DNA of 64,000 nt from Pseudobutyrivibrio sp. (GTDB taxonomy: Bacteria; Bacillota; Clostridia; Lachnospirales; Lachnospiraceae), in NCBI GenBank assembly GCA_024697025.1, contig JAILGH010000057.1, positions 1-64,000 on the forward strand, read 5' to 3'. Below, piece after piece: positions 38,658-47,128 of this stretch. The translations under genes and the position numbers were made by a program. A model generated the notes under the pieces. That model saw only the letters and a list, made by a program, of their open reading frames with translations. It was not told the DNA's origin and searched no databases. Each line of letters opens with the position of its first letter. Position 1 is the stretch's first letter.

Positions 38658-38737
38658 ACTGAATTCGCTTGCCTAAGTCTATATGTTTAGGTAGAATAGA
38701 TTTCAGTGTATAAAGACTTTATGTGAGTCTATAATTA
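38658..38737 (+). promoter_or_regulatory. Imperfect palindrome and -10 region before yajC
   Basis: ACTGAA (38658) pairs with TTCAGT (38702-38707), and CCTAA with TTAGG inside it. A second small stem AGACT/AGTCT follows, then TATAAT near 38730. This suggests a separate, possibly regulated start for yajC. Confidence 0.35.
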
Positions 38738-38751
38738 GGAGGTTTACTTTA

Positions 38752-39069
38752 ATGCAAGGATCATCTAGTCAAATGATTATCATGACAGTTATTCTGTTAG
38801 CAATCATGTATTTCCTTATGATTCGCCCACAGAGCAAGGAGCAGAAGCAGAAGGCTGCAATGTTAAACGCACTTGCAGTAGGAGATACAGTTCTTACAAC
38901 AAGTGGTTTTTATGGCGTTGTTATTTCTATCCAGGAGGATACAGTTATTGTTGAGTTTGGTAGCAACAAGAACTGCCGTATCCCAATGCAAAAGGTAGCT
39001 ATTGCTGCTGTTGAAAAGCCAGAGGATGCTGTTAAAGCAGAAGAGTCTAAGGACGACAAGAAGAAATAA
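38752..39069 (+). CDS. yajC: Preprotein translocase subunit YajC
   Basis: A 105-residue protein with one membrane helix (about residues 6-24) followed by the family's IRPQSKEQKQ, then a small beta domain (VGDTVLTTSGFYG). It has an acidic, Lys-rich tail. It works with SecDF in protein export. AGGAGG lies nine bases before the ATG. Confidence 0.93.
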   Translation: MQGSSSQMIIMTVILLAIMYFLMIRPQSKEQKQKAAMLNALAVGDTVLTTSGFYGVVISIQEDTVIVEFGSNKNCRIPMQKVAIAAVEKPEDAVKAEESKDDKKK

Positions 39070-39085
39070 ATTAGCTTAGACAAGG

Positions 39086-39116
39086 AAGTGAAATCTTCGG
39101 ATTTCACTTCTTTTTT
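39086..39116 (+). terminator. Terminator after yajC
   Basis: AAGTGAAATC and GATTTCACTT form a 10-bp perfect stem closed by a TTCG tetraloop, followed by CTTTTTT. Confidence 0.95.
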
Positions 39117-39266
39117 ATTGCTTAATTTTAGAGGCGAATGGGTCAAGTAATATTATCAGCAGTTAATGTGGCTTGAATGTTGTTTAAGTTTTGTAAACAA
39201 TTGGTAAAATTCCTTAACTTTTTCTAAATTTTATTGTGTATACAAAATCATTGTGGGAAAATATTC

Positions 39267-39291
39267 TCGTCGCGACGAAGGTGAGTATAAT
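39267..39291 (+). promoter_or_regulatory. Promoter with TCGTCGCGACGA palindrome
   Basis: The perfect 12-base palindrome TCGTCGCGACGA (39267-39278) lies in the spacer just upstream of TATAAT (39286-39291). Its high GC content stands out in an AT-rich gap and marks a probable operator for the secreted-protein pair. Confidence 0.55.
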
Positions 39292-39333
39292 AGGGTTCTT
39301 ATGTTAATAAAATAAGAAAGAGAGGTTTTTTAC

Positions 39334-40224
39334 ATGAGAAACAAAAAATTTTTAACACTTGCGTTAATGATGGCTGTTACAGCATTAACAGTTGCGGAGA
39401 CAACAAATACAGTTGTTGCTAAATCACATCATCACACATGTAAAATAGAGGCAGCAGCAGAGGCAGATACTACAGAAGAAGTTACAGAAGAGGTGACTGA
39501 AGAAGCGCCTGTTGAGACTAAGTCAGACGCTGAAAAAGCTGCGCTTATTGAAAAGTGCAAGAGCCTTACACCATTTACTTATGCTAACGACGAAGTGCCA
39601 GAGAGTCGACTTATGATTGTAGAGACTAAAACTGGTGTAAATATATACCAAGAATATGCCTATATTGATTACGATCAAGAGGTAGTTGATGAGAATAATA
39701 AAGACGAGACATATTACAATGCAACAATTAACAATCCTCAGGATATGGAGTTGATTTATTCAACTGATGGAAACGAAGATTTGACAGATATTCACGTGGT
39801 TTGTGAGGTTGGCGTTTTCAAAATTGCAGGCGAAGAGTTGAGACAAGAAGGCTACAAGGGATTTGAGACAATTGATTTAATAAACGGCATCGAGGGCGAT
39901 GACTTTGATTTAGATTCAAGCTATTTTAAGGTGGCTGCTTTAAATAGAGAAGAGGGCTGCTTAAACGGCAAGATTACATGTACAAATCCTTACTCTAAAA
40001 TAAAGTATAACTACGGTGAAGGCCTCTACGGTGGCGGTTATGTATTCTACTCACAGTTTGAGGAGAACAGCCAGTACGTAGATTGCACTGTGGGCTATGA
40101 TATTAGCGTAAACCCTGATAAGACAATTAATCTTACTATCGGTGGCTATAACGAGGATGAGAACTTTGCTTCAACAGTTGAGTACACCCTTAGCCCAAGC
40201 AATATAGCATACACTGCTCAGTAA
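39334..40224 (+). CDS. Secreted protein of unknown function (paralogue 1)
   Basis: A 296-residue protein with a clear signal peptide (about residues 1-30, ending near VVAKS). A histidine cluster SHHHTC follows, then an acidic Thr/Glu spacer (about 40-65). The folded part begins ALIEKCKSLTPFTY. It shares NNPQDMELIYSTDGNED and a C-terminal NLTIGGYNEDENFASTVEYTL-like end with the next gene. No sortase motif, lipobox or recognised domain is seen. It was probably formed by tandem duplication. The His cluster could bind metal. Function unknown. Confidence 0.75.
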   Translation: MRNKKFLTLALMMAVTALTVAETTNTVVAKSHHHTCKIEAAAEADTTEEVTEEVTEEAPVETKSDAEKAALIEKCKSLTPFTYANDEVPESRLMIVETKTGVNIYQEYAYIDYDQEVVDENNKDETYYNATINNPQDMELIYSTDGNEDLTDIHVVCEVGVFKIAGEELRQEGYKGFETIDLINGIEGDDFDLDSSYFKVAALNREEGCLNGKITCTNPYSKIKYNYGEGLYGGGYVFYSQFEENSQYVDCTVGYDISVNPDKTINLTIGGYNEDENFASTVEYTLSPSNIAYTAQ

Positions 40225-40257
40225 TAGTTAACAGCATGAAGAAAGGAAGGTCTTTAC

Positions 40258-41184
40258 ATGAAAAGAAAAACAGTTATCACATTTGCACTTTTAATGGCAG
40301 CTTGTACTGCAATGATTTCTACAACAACAATATTAGCTGATGCAAAGGGCTTTAGACATTGCCATCATCACCATAAAACTGTAGTTGAAAATAACGTCGA
40401 TGAACAGACAACAGAAGAGACAACAGTAGAGACTACAGATGATTCAGCTAAGGGAATTATGGAAAAATGCAAGGCTCTTACACCATTTGAGGTAGTTACT
40501 GATGAGGATAATCAACAATTCCTTTTGCTGGTTGAGACAAAGACCGGCGGTATAAATGTATACAAAGAAAAGGATATAATTTCATTTGAAAAAATCGATG
40601 TTGAGGGATTAACTGAAAAGGAAGCATATTATGACACCAAAATCACTAATCCTCAGGACATGGAGTTGATTTATTCTTCAGATGGAAATGAGGATATCAG
40701 CATTGTTCACATGGTCGGCGAGTTTGGCGCATTCCAGTGTGTAGGAGATAGATTAAAGGCCCCTAAATACGAAGGAATGACTTATGACGAGACTATCAAG
40801 CAAGGTCCTGCACTTGACCAGAATAAGCAGTACGTTAACTTCTTATTCCATAATTTCAGGGATGGTGCTTTAAGAGGAGTTGCTGAAAGCACAACTTCTG
40901 CCACTGAGGTTAAGTATGAGACAGGTGATATGTTCGAAGGCGGCGGCTATGACTACTATGCAGAGTATGGCGATAACAATGGTGCTGACGCAGAATATAC
41001 ACTTGGATACAACATTGTAATCAACAAAGACAAGACAATTACTTTCACTATTGGCGCTTATAACGAGGACAATAATTTTGCAGCTGATGTTACATACAAT
41101 CTAGTTGCAGAGGATGGCGGAGCATATGCTATCTTGCCTCAACTAATCGATAACGGTGACGGTAATTATACACTCTTCCAATAA
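40258..41184 (+). CDS. Secreted protein of unknown function (paralogue 2)
   Basis: A 308-residue paralogue of the preceding gene, 33 bases downstream with its own GAAAGGAAGG site. The order of parts is the same: signal peptide, histidine cluster (HCHHHHK, about residues 34-40), acidic Thr/Glu spacer and KCKALTPFEVV. TNPQDMELIYSSDGNED and TFTIGAYNEDNNFAADVTY follow. It has about 15 extra C-terminal residues. A strong terminator closes the pair. Function unknown. Confidence 0.75.
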   Translation: MKRKTVITFALLMAACTAMISTTTILADAKGFRHCHHHHKTVVENNVDEQTTEETTVETTDDSAKGIMEKCKALTPFEVVTDEDNQQFLLLVETKTGGINVYKEKDIISFEKIDVEGLTEKEAYYDTKITNPQDMELIYSSDGNEDISIVHMVGEFGAFQCVGDRLKAPKYEGMTYDETIKQGPALDQNKQYVNFLFHNFRDGALRGVAESTTSATEVKYETGDMFEGGGYDYYAEYGDNNGADAEYTLGYNIVINKDKTITFTIGAYNEDNNFAADVTYNLVAEDGGAYAILPQLIDNGDGNYTLFQ

Positions 41185-41190
41185 TATTAT

Positions 41191-41227
41191 ATCCCCTCAG
41201 GCCTTGCTCTGAGGGGATAGTCTTTTA
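41191..41227 (+). terminator. Terminator after secreted-protein pair
   Basis: A 10-bp perfect stem ATCCCCTCAG/CTGAGGGGAT with an 8-base loop, then AGTCTTTTA. Confidence 0.85.
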
Positions 41228-41284
41228 TGTTAGAAATATTCCAATTGGTATGAAATAGAATTTATAAAACGGTATGATATATGG

Positions 41285-42136
41285 CTATTTGTTTTTACCA
41301 TTCCTATGTCGTAGGAATTCTGAGCCCTTATCCAAAAGAGCCTTGGTAGACTCCACTGGATGAGTAAACTTTGTAATGTGCCTAAACTGACCCTTTTGAG
41401 GAGAAGACGCATGGCTAATCCATTGCTTAACATATTCTGTAGAAAGCTGTTCTAGCAGCTTGCGTTTGTCCTCTAAGGATAGCTCTTGCTTTAGGGCTTC
41501 CTTTGTCTCGTTAATCTTTTCTATTGTTGCAGTCTTGGCATCTGCAAGGTTAGTAGATATAGCCTCAACTCTTTCTGCCATCTGGTTATTGAGCATATCG
41601 TTGATGCGCTCAAACTCCTTAGCAAAGCTAGTAAGAGCAGATACGGTAAGAGCCAAGTCCATTCCAAATATAAACATAAAAATCAATGCAATCAATTCTA
41701 TTGCAATCATTGGAAGCATCCCCACTACAGAGACAACTGGTGGCACCAAATATTTAGTTACCAAGATTCCAGCCAAACCAAAGCAGCAGGTAAAGATGAG
41801 GCATACTCGACCATTGATATTAAGTGGCATTTTAGAATAGTCCCACCAACGAGCATGGAACTTTCTCTCCAAGAAATAACTTGTTGCGTATTCTAAAACA
41901 AATGAGCCGATGGCACAGCTTAGGAAAATTGTAAGATTACTTGATTGATTCAAAGCAGGACAGTCCACAAAAAGTATTTGGGCTAGTGTTGCACCAACTC
42001 CATATATTGGAATACATGGTCCGTACAAAAAGCCTCTATTTCTCCATACCTTCTCGTGTATGGTACAAAAGCATGTCTCGTAAATCCAACCAAAGAAACT
42101 ATAAATTATAAACAACACAAAATATGTACTTATCAT
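41285..42136 (-). CDS. CmpB-family membrane protein (putative ABC transporter permease)
   Basis: A 283-residue membrane protein with about five hydrophobic segments in the first 160 residues. The opening YFVLFIIYSFFGWIYE and the block RNRGFLYGPCIPIYGVGA are typical of the PF06541 (CmpB-like) family. The C-terminal third is a charged, soluble coiled coil (AERVEAISTNLADAKTATIE). Transport is only a family label. The start at 42136 is chosen for AGGGGG just upstream; ATG at 42154 is also possible. It is divergent from the metalloprotease gene across the 403-bp palindrome. Confidence 0.7.
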   Translation of the reverse strand: MISTYFVLFIIYSFFGWIYETCFCTIHEKVWRNRGFLYGPCIPIYGVGATLAQILFVDCPALNQSSNLTIFLSCAIGSFVLEYATSYFLERKFHARWWDYSKMPLNINGRVCLIFTCCFGLAGILVTKYLVPPVVSVVGMLPMIAIELIALIFMFIFGMDLALTVSALTSFAKEFERINDMLNNQMAERVEAISTNLADAKTATIEKINETKEALKQELSLEDKRKLLEQLSTEYVKQWISHASSPQKGQFRHITKFTHPVESTKALLDKGSEFLRHRNGKNK

Positions 42137-42197
42137 AAATCCCCCTGAACTCATTTTTCTTCCATTTTATTCCACTTAAGGCCAAAAATAAAGTTGG

Positions 42198-42600
42198 ATA
42201 CATGTAACTATTCACATCTTTTATTTATTCTTGAGACATCTTTTACTATATAGGTATAGGTTCAATCATAGAATAATGATTCTCTAATTGCTGCATGTAG
42301 CTTTCTTTATTGTGGGTGTTCTTTCAATTATTTGCACTTCTATCGCTACAGTATGCATTGCTCAAACACACTCTATTTAAAGTAAGATTCCCATATAACT
42401 TATAGGGGAATTAATGTAACCTTCAAGTGTCTGAGCCATTCATACAGTAGCTACAAAGTGCAAAATCAATGAAAGGACACCCACTTAAAGCTACGTTTGC
42501 AGCAATAAGAAAATCTATTATTCTATTCAAATTCACCTATACCTACATAGTAGAAGATGTCTCAGTTTGAATATTTAAGGTTGTGAATAGTTACATGTGT
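42198..42600. repeat. 403-bp imperfect palindrome (rod-like element)
   Basis: The sequence is nearly symmetric about base 42399. The outer arms 42198-42216 and 42582-42600 pair almost fully. The 29-base blocks 42233-42261 and 42535-42563 match at all but two or three positions. Many shorter blocks pair in order (ATTGCTGCA with TGCAGCAAT; GTGGGTGT with ACACCCAC; TTTGCACTT with AAGTGCAAA). The apex is GATTCCC...GGGGAATT at 42386-42412. No open frame looks coding. It fills the divergent gap between two genes. Candidates are a large structured RNA or a foldback mobile element. Confidence 0.85.
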
Positions 42601-42674
42601 GCCACTTCATAGAAAATTCTTATATGGGTGATATTATTAACATGAGGTTGTGTGCAGATTATGGTGGTGGTTGT

Positions 42675-43190
42675 ATGAGCATTAATTCATTGACGGGAAT
42701 TGCAAGAAATGAAGTGCAGACTGCGTACCAGAGCCCTGGGCAGAAGCGAGTGGCTGACGCCATCGAAAGACAAGGGGGCAATCCTGCTTTGGCAAAGGGG
42801 TTCTCTTCTGAGAAGGCGGCGAAGCGTGCCGGGGTATTAAAGTGCGAGACCTGCGCCACTAGAAAGTATCAGGATGGCAGCGACGAGCAGGTTTCCTTTA
42901 AATCTCCACAGCATATTAGTCCAAATGCAGCTGGGGCGAGAGTAAGAGGCCATGAGCAGGAGCATGTAAACAATGCTTATGATAAGGCAGCAGAAAAGGG
43001 AGGCAAGGTGCTTAATGCTTCAGTGGCGATACACACAGCGGTTTGTCCGGAGTGTGGCAGGACTTATGTATCTGGAGGCACAACCACAACGCAGATTAAG
43101 TATCCAAATGAGGATAACCCTTATCAAAAGGATAGGAAGGCGGCAGATGGCGCAATGCTTTTTGGGATGAATTTTGACGCAAAGTTTTAA
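42675..43190 (+). CDS. SprA-related putative metalloprotease
   Basis: A 171-residue protein of the SprA-related family (PF12118-like). The block SPNAAGARVRGHEQEHVNNA contains HEQEH, an HExxH zinc-protease motif. Cysteine pairs CETC (near residue 55) and CPEC (near 120) could form a second metal site. There is no signal peptide. The start at 42675 follows GGTGGTGG; an in-frame ATG at 42642 is possible. Catalytic activity has not been established for the family as far as I know. Confidence 0.75.
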   Translation: MSINSLTGIARNEVQTAYQSPGQKRVADAIERQGGNPALAKGFSSEKAAKRAGVLKCETCATRKYQDGSDEQVSFKSPQHISPNAAGARVRGHEQEHVNNAYDKAAEKGGKVLNASVAIHTAVCPECGRTYVSGGTTTTQIKYPNEDNPYQKDRKAADGAMLFGMNFDAKF

Positions 43191-43287
43191 GGGCTTGAAA
43201 TCCCATAGATGCTATGATATACTTCAAAAGGTTGCGAGGAGTCGCAAGTTGGTTTTAAATATCAAACTATATTAATAGGAGACATAT

Positions 43288-43530
43288 ATGAAATCATTAA
43301 AGTTAGTTCTTATCATATTATTAATTGTAATTTGCGTAGCACTTACAATCATTATTCTTTTCCAGGAGGGCAAGCAGAACGGTCTTGGTTCTTTATCAGG
43401 CCAGCAGTTCGATTCATACTGGAGCCGTAACAAGGGTCGCTCTCGCGAGGGCTTATTGGTTAAGCTTACTAGCGTTTGCGTAATTCTCTTCTTCGTGCTT
43501 TCAGCAGTGCTCAATATTGGAAGTTTTTAA
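43288..43530 (+). CDS. secG: Preprotein translocase subunit SecG
   Basis: An 80-residue protein with two membrane helices (about residues 4-25 and 57-77) joined by a loop with FQEGKQNGLGSLSG, the SecG hallmark. It stabilises the SecYE channel. secG-rnr-smpB-ssrA is a conserved Firmicutes order. AATAGGAGA precedes the ATG. Confidence 0.95.
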   Translation: MKSLKLVLIILLIVICVALTIIILFQEGKQNGLGSLSGQQFDSYWSRNKGRSREGLLVKLTSVCVILFFVLSAVLNIGSF

Positions 43531-43548
43531 GATTTGATTATTATAGGT

Positions 43549-43575
43549 GCCACCCATTTAGGGTGGCATTTGTTA
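43549..43575 (+). terminator. Hairpin between secG and rnr
   Basis: GCCACCC-ATTTA-GGGTGGC followed by ATTTGTT. The short T content suggests partial termination, tuning rnr relative to secG. Confidence 0.6.
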
Positions 43576-43593
43576 CATAATAGGGAAATTTAT

Positions 43594-45849
43594 ATGAATA
43601 GTTTAGACAAGCAAAAGCATTTTCTAATGGATGTTTTTAAGAGTTCTTCCTACATTCCTATGAAAAAGAAGGACCTAGAAATCCTATTAGATGTAGAAAA
43701 GGATAAAAGAGCAGAGTTTGCGCAGGTTCTTAGCGAGCTTGTGGATGAGGGAAAGGTTGAGGTTACCAAGCGTGGTAAGTATCAAATTGCTGAGAGTCGT
43801 CCAAAGTTTATCAAGACCAAGGACCACCGCAAGAAGAAGCCTACTAAGGCTGAGGCTGCAGCCAAGAAGCAATCTCTTAACGAGGTGGCTAAGGAGGCTA
43901 ATAAGAGTAAATACGACAACGTTGAGCCAGATATTATTGGCCGTTTCATTTCTCATAAGGACGGTTATGGTTTCATTGAGGTTGAGGGCCAGGAGGAGGA
44001 CTACTTTGTAGGACGAGATAATACTGGCTTTGCGATGCAGGATGATACAGTTGCTGCCATTCTTACCTTTGGAGCACCTGGCAAGAGGCAGGAGGCCAAG
44101 GTTATCAGAATCATCACCCATGGTTTTTCTGATGTGGTTGGTACTTTTGAAAAGAGTGAAAACTTTGGTTTTGTTATTGCAGATAGCAACAAGCTAGATA
44201 GAGATATATTTATTCCTGCCGGCAAGGATATGGGCGCAGTTACAGGTCACAAGGTTGTGTGCCATATTAACGACTATGGTGATGACAGTCACAAGCCTGA
44301 GGGTGTTATTACTGAGATTTTAGGTCATAAGAATGATCCTGGCGTAGATATTCTTTCTATTGTTAGAAGTTTTGGTATTGATACAGAGTTCCCTGACAAG
44401 GTTATCAAGCAGGCATCCACAGTTGCTAAGCCTGTTTCTGAGGCTGATATGGCTGGTCGCAAGGACCTTAGAGACCTGACGGTTGTTACAATCGATGGTG
44501 AGGATACTAAGGATATTGATGATGGTGTCAGCCTAGAGGTGAGCGGGGACAACTTCATTCTTGGAGTTCATATTGCGGATGTTACTAACTATGTGCAGGA
44601 GTCGTCTGCATTAGATGTTGAAGCATTAAAGCGCGGCACTTCGGTGTACCTTGCAGACAGAGTCATTCCTATGCTGCCACATACCCTTTCAAATGGCATG
44701 TGTTCCCTTAACGAGGGAGAGGATAGACTTGCCCTTTCATGTATCATGACTTTTGATAAAAAGGGTAAGCTTGTTGACCACGAGATTTGTGAGTCTGTTA
44801 TCCACAGCAATCATCGCATGACTTACACTAGTGTGTTTGCCATTATGAATAATGATGAGCAGGAAAGAGCCAAATACTCTGATGTCTGCGAGATGATTGA
44901 CAACATGTATGAGCTTTCCAAGATTCTTCGTGCAAAGCGTAAGAAGAGAGGCTCTATAGATTTTGATTTTCCAGAGACTCATATTTTGATTGATGAGAAT
45001 GGCAAGGTTGTTGGGCTAGCTCCTTATGAGCGAAATGATGCTCACAAGTTGATTGAGGACTTTATGCTTGCTGCAAATGAAACGGTGGCAGAGCATTTTA
45101 ATTTGATGGAGTCACCATTTGTTTATCGTGTGCATGGGGCACCAGAGCCAGAGAAGATGCAGACTCTTGGCAAGTTTCTCGGCGCATGTGGCTATGCTCT
45201 TAAAGGCAACAAGGAGTACATACATCCGAAGGAAATCCAAAAGATGCTTGATTCCTTGAAGGGGCATGAGGACGAGGCAGTTATCACCAAGATGACACTT
45301 CGAAGTATGCAACAGGCAAGATACGATACTGAGTGCAAGGGACACTTTGGTTTGGCGGCTCAGTATTACTGTCATTTTACTTCGCCTATACGTAGATACC
45401 CTGATTTGCAGATTCATCGTATAATCAAGGACCATCTCCGTGGTAGAATGAACGAGAGGAAAATCTCTCACTACGAGTCAATTCTTCCAGAGGTAGCTAT
45501 GCAAACTAGTAAGCTAGAGCGCAGGGCAGAGGAATGTGAGCGTGAAGTAGACAAGCTCAAGATGGTTCAGTTTATGAAGGACTTTATAGGCCAGCAGTTT
45601 GAAGGCAGCATTTCTTCAATTACTGGTTGGGGAATGTATGTCGAGCTTGATAACACAGTTGAGGGCTTGGTACATGTATCCACCCTTTACGACGATCACT
45701 ATGAGTTTATTGAGGATAACCTTACACTTGTAGGTGAGCGCACTGGTCGTACCTTTAAGCTAGGTCAGCCGGTTACAGTTATTCTTGATTCGGTGGATGA
45801 GCAGGCTCGTACTATAGACTTCATTTTGGAAGAATTCCAGAGATTTTAA
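43594..45849 (+). CDS. rnr: Ribonuclease R
   Basis: A 751-residue 3'-5' exoribonuclease. An N-terminal winged helix (about residues 1-70) and a basic linker are followed by cold-shock/OB domains (GRFISHKDGYGFIEVEGQ). The RNB catalytic core has GEDTKDIDDGVSLE with the metal-binding aspartates, and a C-terminal S1 domain (GWGMYVELDNTVEGLVHVS) follows. It lacks the long Lys-rich tail of the Escherichia coli enzyme. Together with SmpB and tmRNA downstream it degrades non-stop mRNA. The start at 43594 follows AGGG; an upstream in-frame ATT/ATG extension is unlikely. Confidence 0.95.
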   Translation: MNSLDKQKHFLMDVFKSSSYIPMKKKDLEILLDVEKDKRAEFAQVLSELVDEGKVEVTKRGKYQIAESRPKFIKTKDHRKKKPTKAEAAAKKQSLNEVAKEANKSKYDNVEPDIIGRFISHKDGYGFIEVEGQEEDYFVGRDNTGFAMQDDTVAAILTFGAPGKRQEAKVIRIITHGFSDVVGTFEKSENFGFVIADSNKLDRDIFIPAGKDMGAVTGHKVVCHINDYGDDSHKPEGVITEILGHKNDPGVDILSIVRSFGIDTEFPDKVIKQASTVAKPVSEADMAGRKDLRDLTVVTIDGEDTKDIDDGVSLEVSGDNFILGVHIADVTNYVQESSALDVEALKRGTSVYLADRVIPMLPHTLSNGMCSLNEGEDRLALSCIMTFDKKGKLVDHEICESVIHSNHRMTYTSVFAIMNNDEQERAKYSDVCEMIDNMYELSKILRAKRKKRGSIDFDFPETHILIDENGKVVGLAPYERNDAHKLIEDFMLAANETVAEHFNLMESPFVYRVHGAPEPEKMQTLGKFLGACGYALKGNKEYIHPKEIQKMLDSLKGHEDEAVITKMTLRSMQQARYDTECKGHFGLAAQYYCHFTSPIRRYPDLQIHRIIKDHLRGRMNERKISHYESILPEVAMQTSKLERRAEECEREVDKLKMVQFMKDFIGQQFEGSISSITGWGMYVELDNTVEGLVHVSTLYDDHYEFIEDNLTLVGERTGRTFKLGQPVTVILDSVDEQARTIDFILEEFQRF

Positions 45850-45894
45850 CACTATTTTGCGTAAGCTATATTTTTTAGAAATTGGGAATGTGAT

Positions 45895-46359
45895 ATGAAT
45901 AAAGAAGGCAGAAAGTTAATTGCAAATAATAAAAAGGCTTACCATGAATATTTCATGGAGGAGGAATACGAGGCAGGTATAGAGCTTCACGGCACAGAGG
46001 TTAAGTCTATGAGACTTGGTCAGTGCTCTATTAAGGAGGCTTTTGTCCGTATTGATAATGGGCAGATTTACATTTATCAGATGCATGTTAATCCTTATGA
46101 GAAGGGTAACATCTTTAATAGAGATCCACTTCGTCCTAGAAAGCTTTTGATGCACAAGGCAGAGATTAATCGCCTCTTTAGCAAAATCAAGGAGAGCGGC
46201 TATACCATTGTTCCCCTTGAGGTGTATTTAAACAATGGTCTTGTAAAGGTCAAAATTGCTCTAGCTAAAGGTAAAAAGCTTTACGACAAGCGCGCGGATA
46301 TTCAAAAGAAGGATATGAAGCGTGAGGCAGAACGAGACTTCAAGATGAATTTCAGATAA
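45895..46359 (+). CDS. smpB: SsrA-binding protein
   Basis: A 154-residue partner of tmRNA in trans-translation. It has IANNKKAYHEYFMEEEYEAG and GTEVKSMRLGQCSIKEAFV, and ends with GKKLYDKRADIQKKDMKREAE, all diagnostic. It lies between rnr and maf, about 770 bases from the tmRNA gene. Confidence 0.97.
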   Translation: MNKEGRKLIANNKKAYHEYFMEEEYEAGIELHGTEVKSMRLGQCSIKEAFVRIDNGQIYIYQMHVNPYEKGNIFNRDPLRPRKLLMHKAEINRLFSKIKESGYTIVPLEVYLNNGLVKVKIALAKGKKLYDKRADIQKKDMKREAERDFKMNFR

Positions 46360-46371
46360 GGAAGAGATGGC

Positions 46372-46917
46372 ATGAAATTGATTTTAGCATCGGGCTCACC
46401 TAGACGCCGTGAGCTTCTAGCACAGGCAGGTATTGAATATATTGTGGAGCCTGCCGATATAGAAGAGACAACAACCGAGACGCTTCCAGCCAGGGTTGTT
46501 GAAGACCTTAGCCGTCAAAAGGCTCTCGCAGTCTCAAAGAATCATCCGGGCCAGGTTGTACTTGCGGCAGATACAGTGGTTGCCTTTGACGACAAAATAC
46601 TTGGCAAGCCTGTAGATGAGGATGATGCATTTGAAATGCTTACTGAGCTTTCCGGCAGAACTCATCAGGTATACACAGGTGTAACTATCGTATATACGGA
46701 TAGAAGTGTTAAGACATTCTCTGAGTGCACTGAGGTTACAATGTATCCAAACTCACCAGAGGCTATTCGTAGCTACATTGCCTCAGGAGAGCCTATGGAC
46801 AAGGCAGGTGCCTACGGCATCCAAGGCCTTGGGTCAGTTTTAGTGGAGCGCATCAATGGCGACTACAATAACGTAGTTGGCTTGCCCCTGGCAAAAGTTT
46901 ATAGGGAATTGAAATAG
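46372..46917 (+). CDS. maf: Maf family nucleotide pyrophosphatase
   Basis: A 181-residue protein with LASGSPRRRELLAQAG at the N-terminus and AADTVVAFDDKILGKP, followed by AYGIQG, all Maf signatures. It hydrolyses non-canonical or normal nucleoside triphosphates, releasing pyrophosphate (house-cleaning). It follows smpB after 12 bases with GGAAGAGATGG as ribosome site. Confidence 0.95.
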   Translation: MKLILASGSPRRRELLAQAGIEYIVEPADIEETTTETLPARVVEDLSRQKALAVSKNHPGQVVLAADTVVAFDDKILGKPVDEDDAFEMLTELSGRTHQVYTGVTIVYTDRSVKTFSECTEVTMYPNSPEAIRSYIASGEPMDKAGAYGIQGLGSVLVERINGDYNNVVGLPLAKVYRELK

Positions 46918-46936
46918 GCTTCCTCTTGGGGGGATG

Positions 46937-46958
46937 AGATAATGCTTTAGCATTATCT
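46937..46958 (+). terminator. Hairpin after maf
   Basis: AGATAATGC-TTTA-GCATTATCT, a 9-bp perfect stem, with flanking G-rich and C-rich bases that can lengthen it. There is no T tail, so it is a weak terminator or a processing site. Confidence 0.45.
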
Positions 46959-46982
46959 GCCACCCTGGCGAAGGGAAATCTA

Positions 46983-47010
46983 TTGATTTTTATCGTAGAA
47001 AATATATAAT
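46983..47010 (+). promoter_or_regulatory. Likely ssrA promoter
   Basis: TTGATT, a 16-base spacer and TATAAT (47005-47010). The expected start is near 47017, upstream of both copies of the tmRNA 5' end. No equally good promoter lies between the copies. Confidence 0.65.
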
Positions 47011-47025
47011 TAGATTTGCTTTAAA

Positions 47026-47056
47026 AACTTTACAAGGGCTAGTAATGGTTTCGACA
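47026..47056 (+). repeat. Truncated copy of the tmRNA 5' end
   Basis: 31 bases (47026-47056) match 47119-47149 with one difference (C versus T at the seventh to eighth base). The shared part covers GGGCTAGTAATGGTTTCGACA, i.e. the tmRNA acceptor-stem 5' strand and D-like region. After it the sequence diverges completely, so this is a partial duplicate, offset by 93 bp. Confidence 0.9.
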
Positions 47057-47128
47057 AAATGATGTTAAAAGCTGACTGGAAGGAAGTCTTTTCACATCAG
47101 AAACCGGCACAACTTAACAACTTTATAA

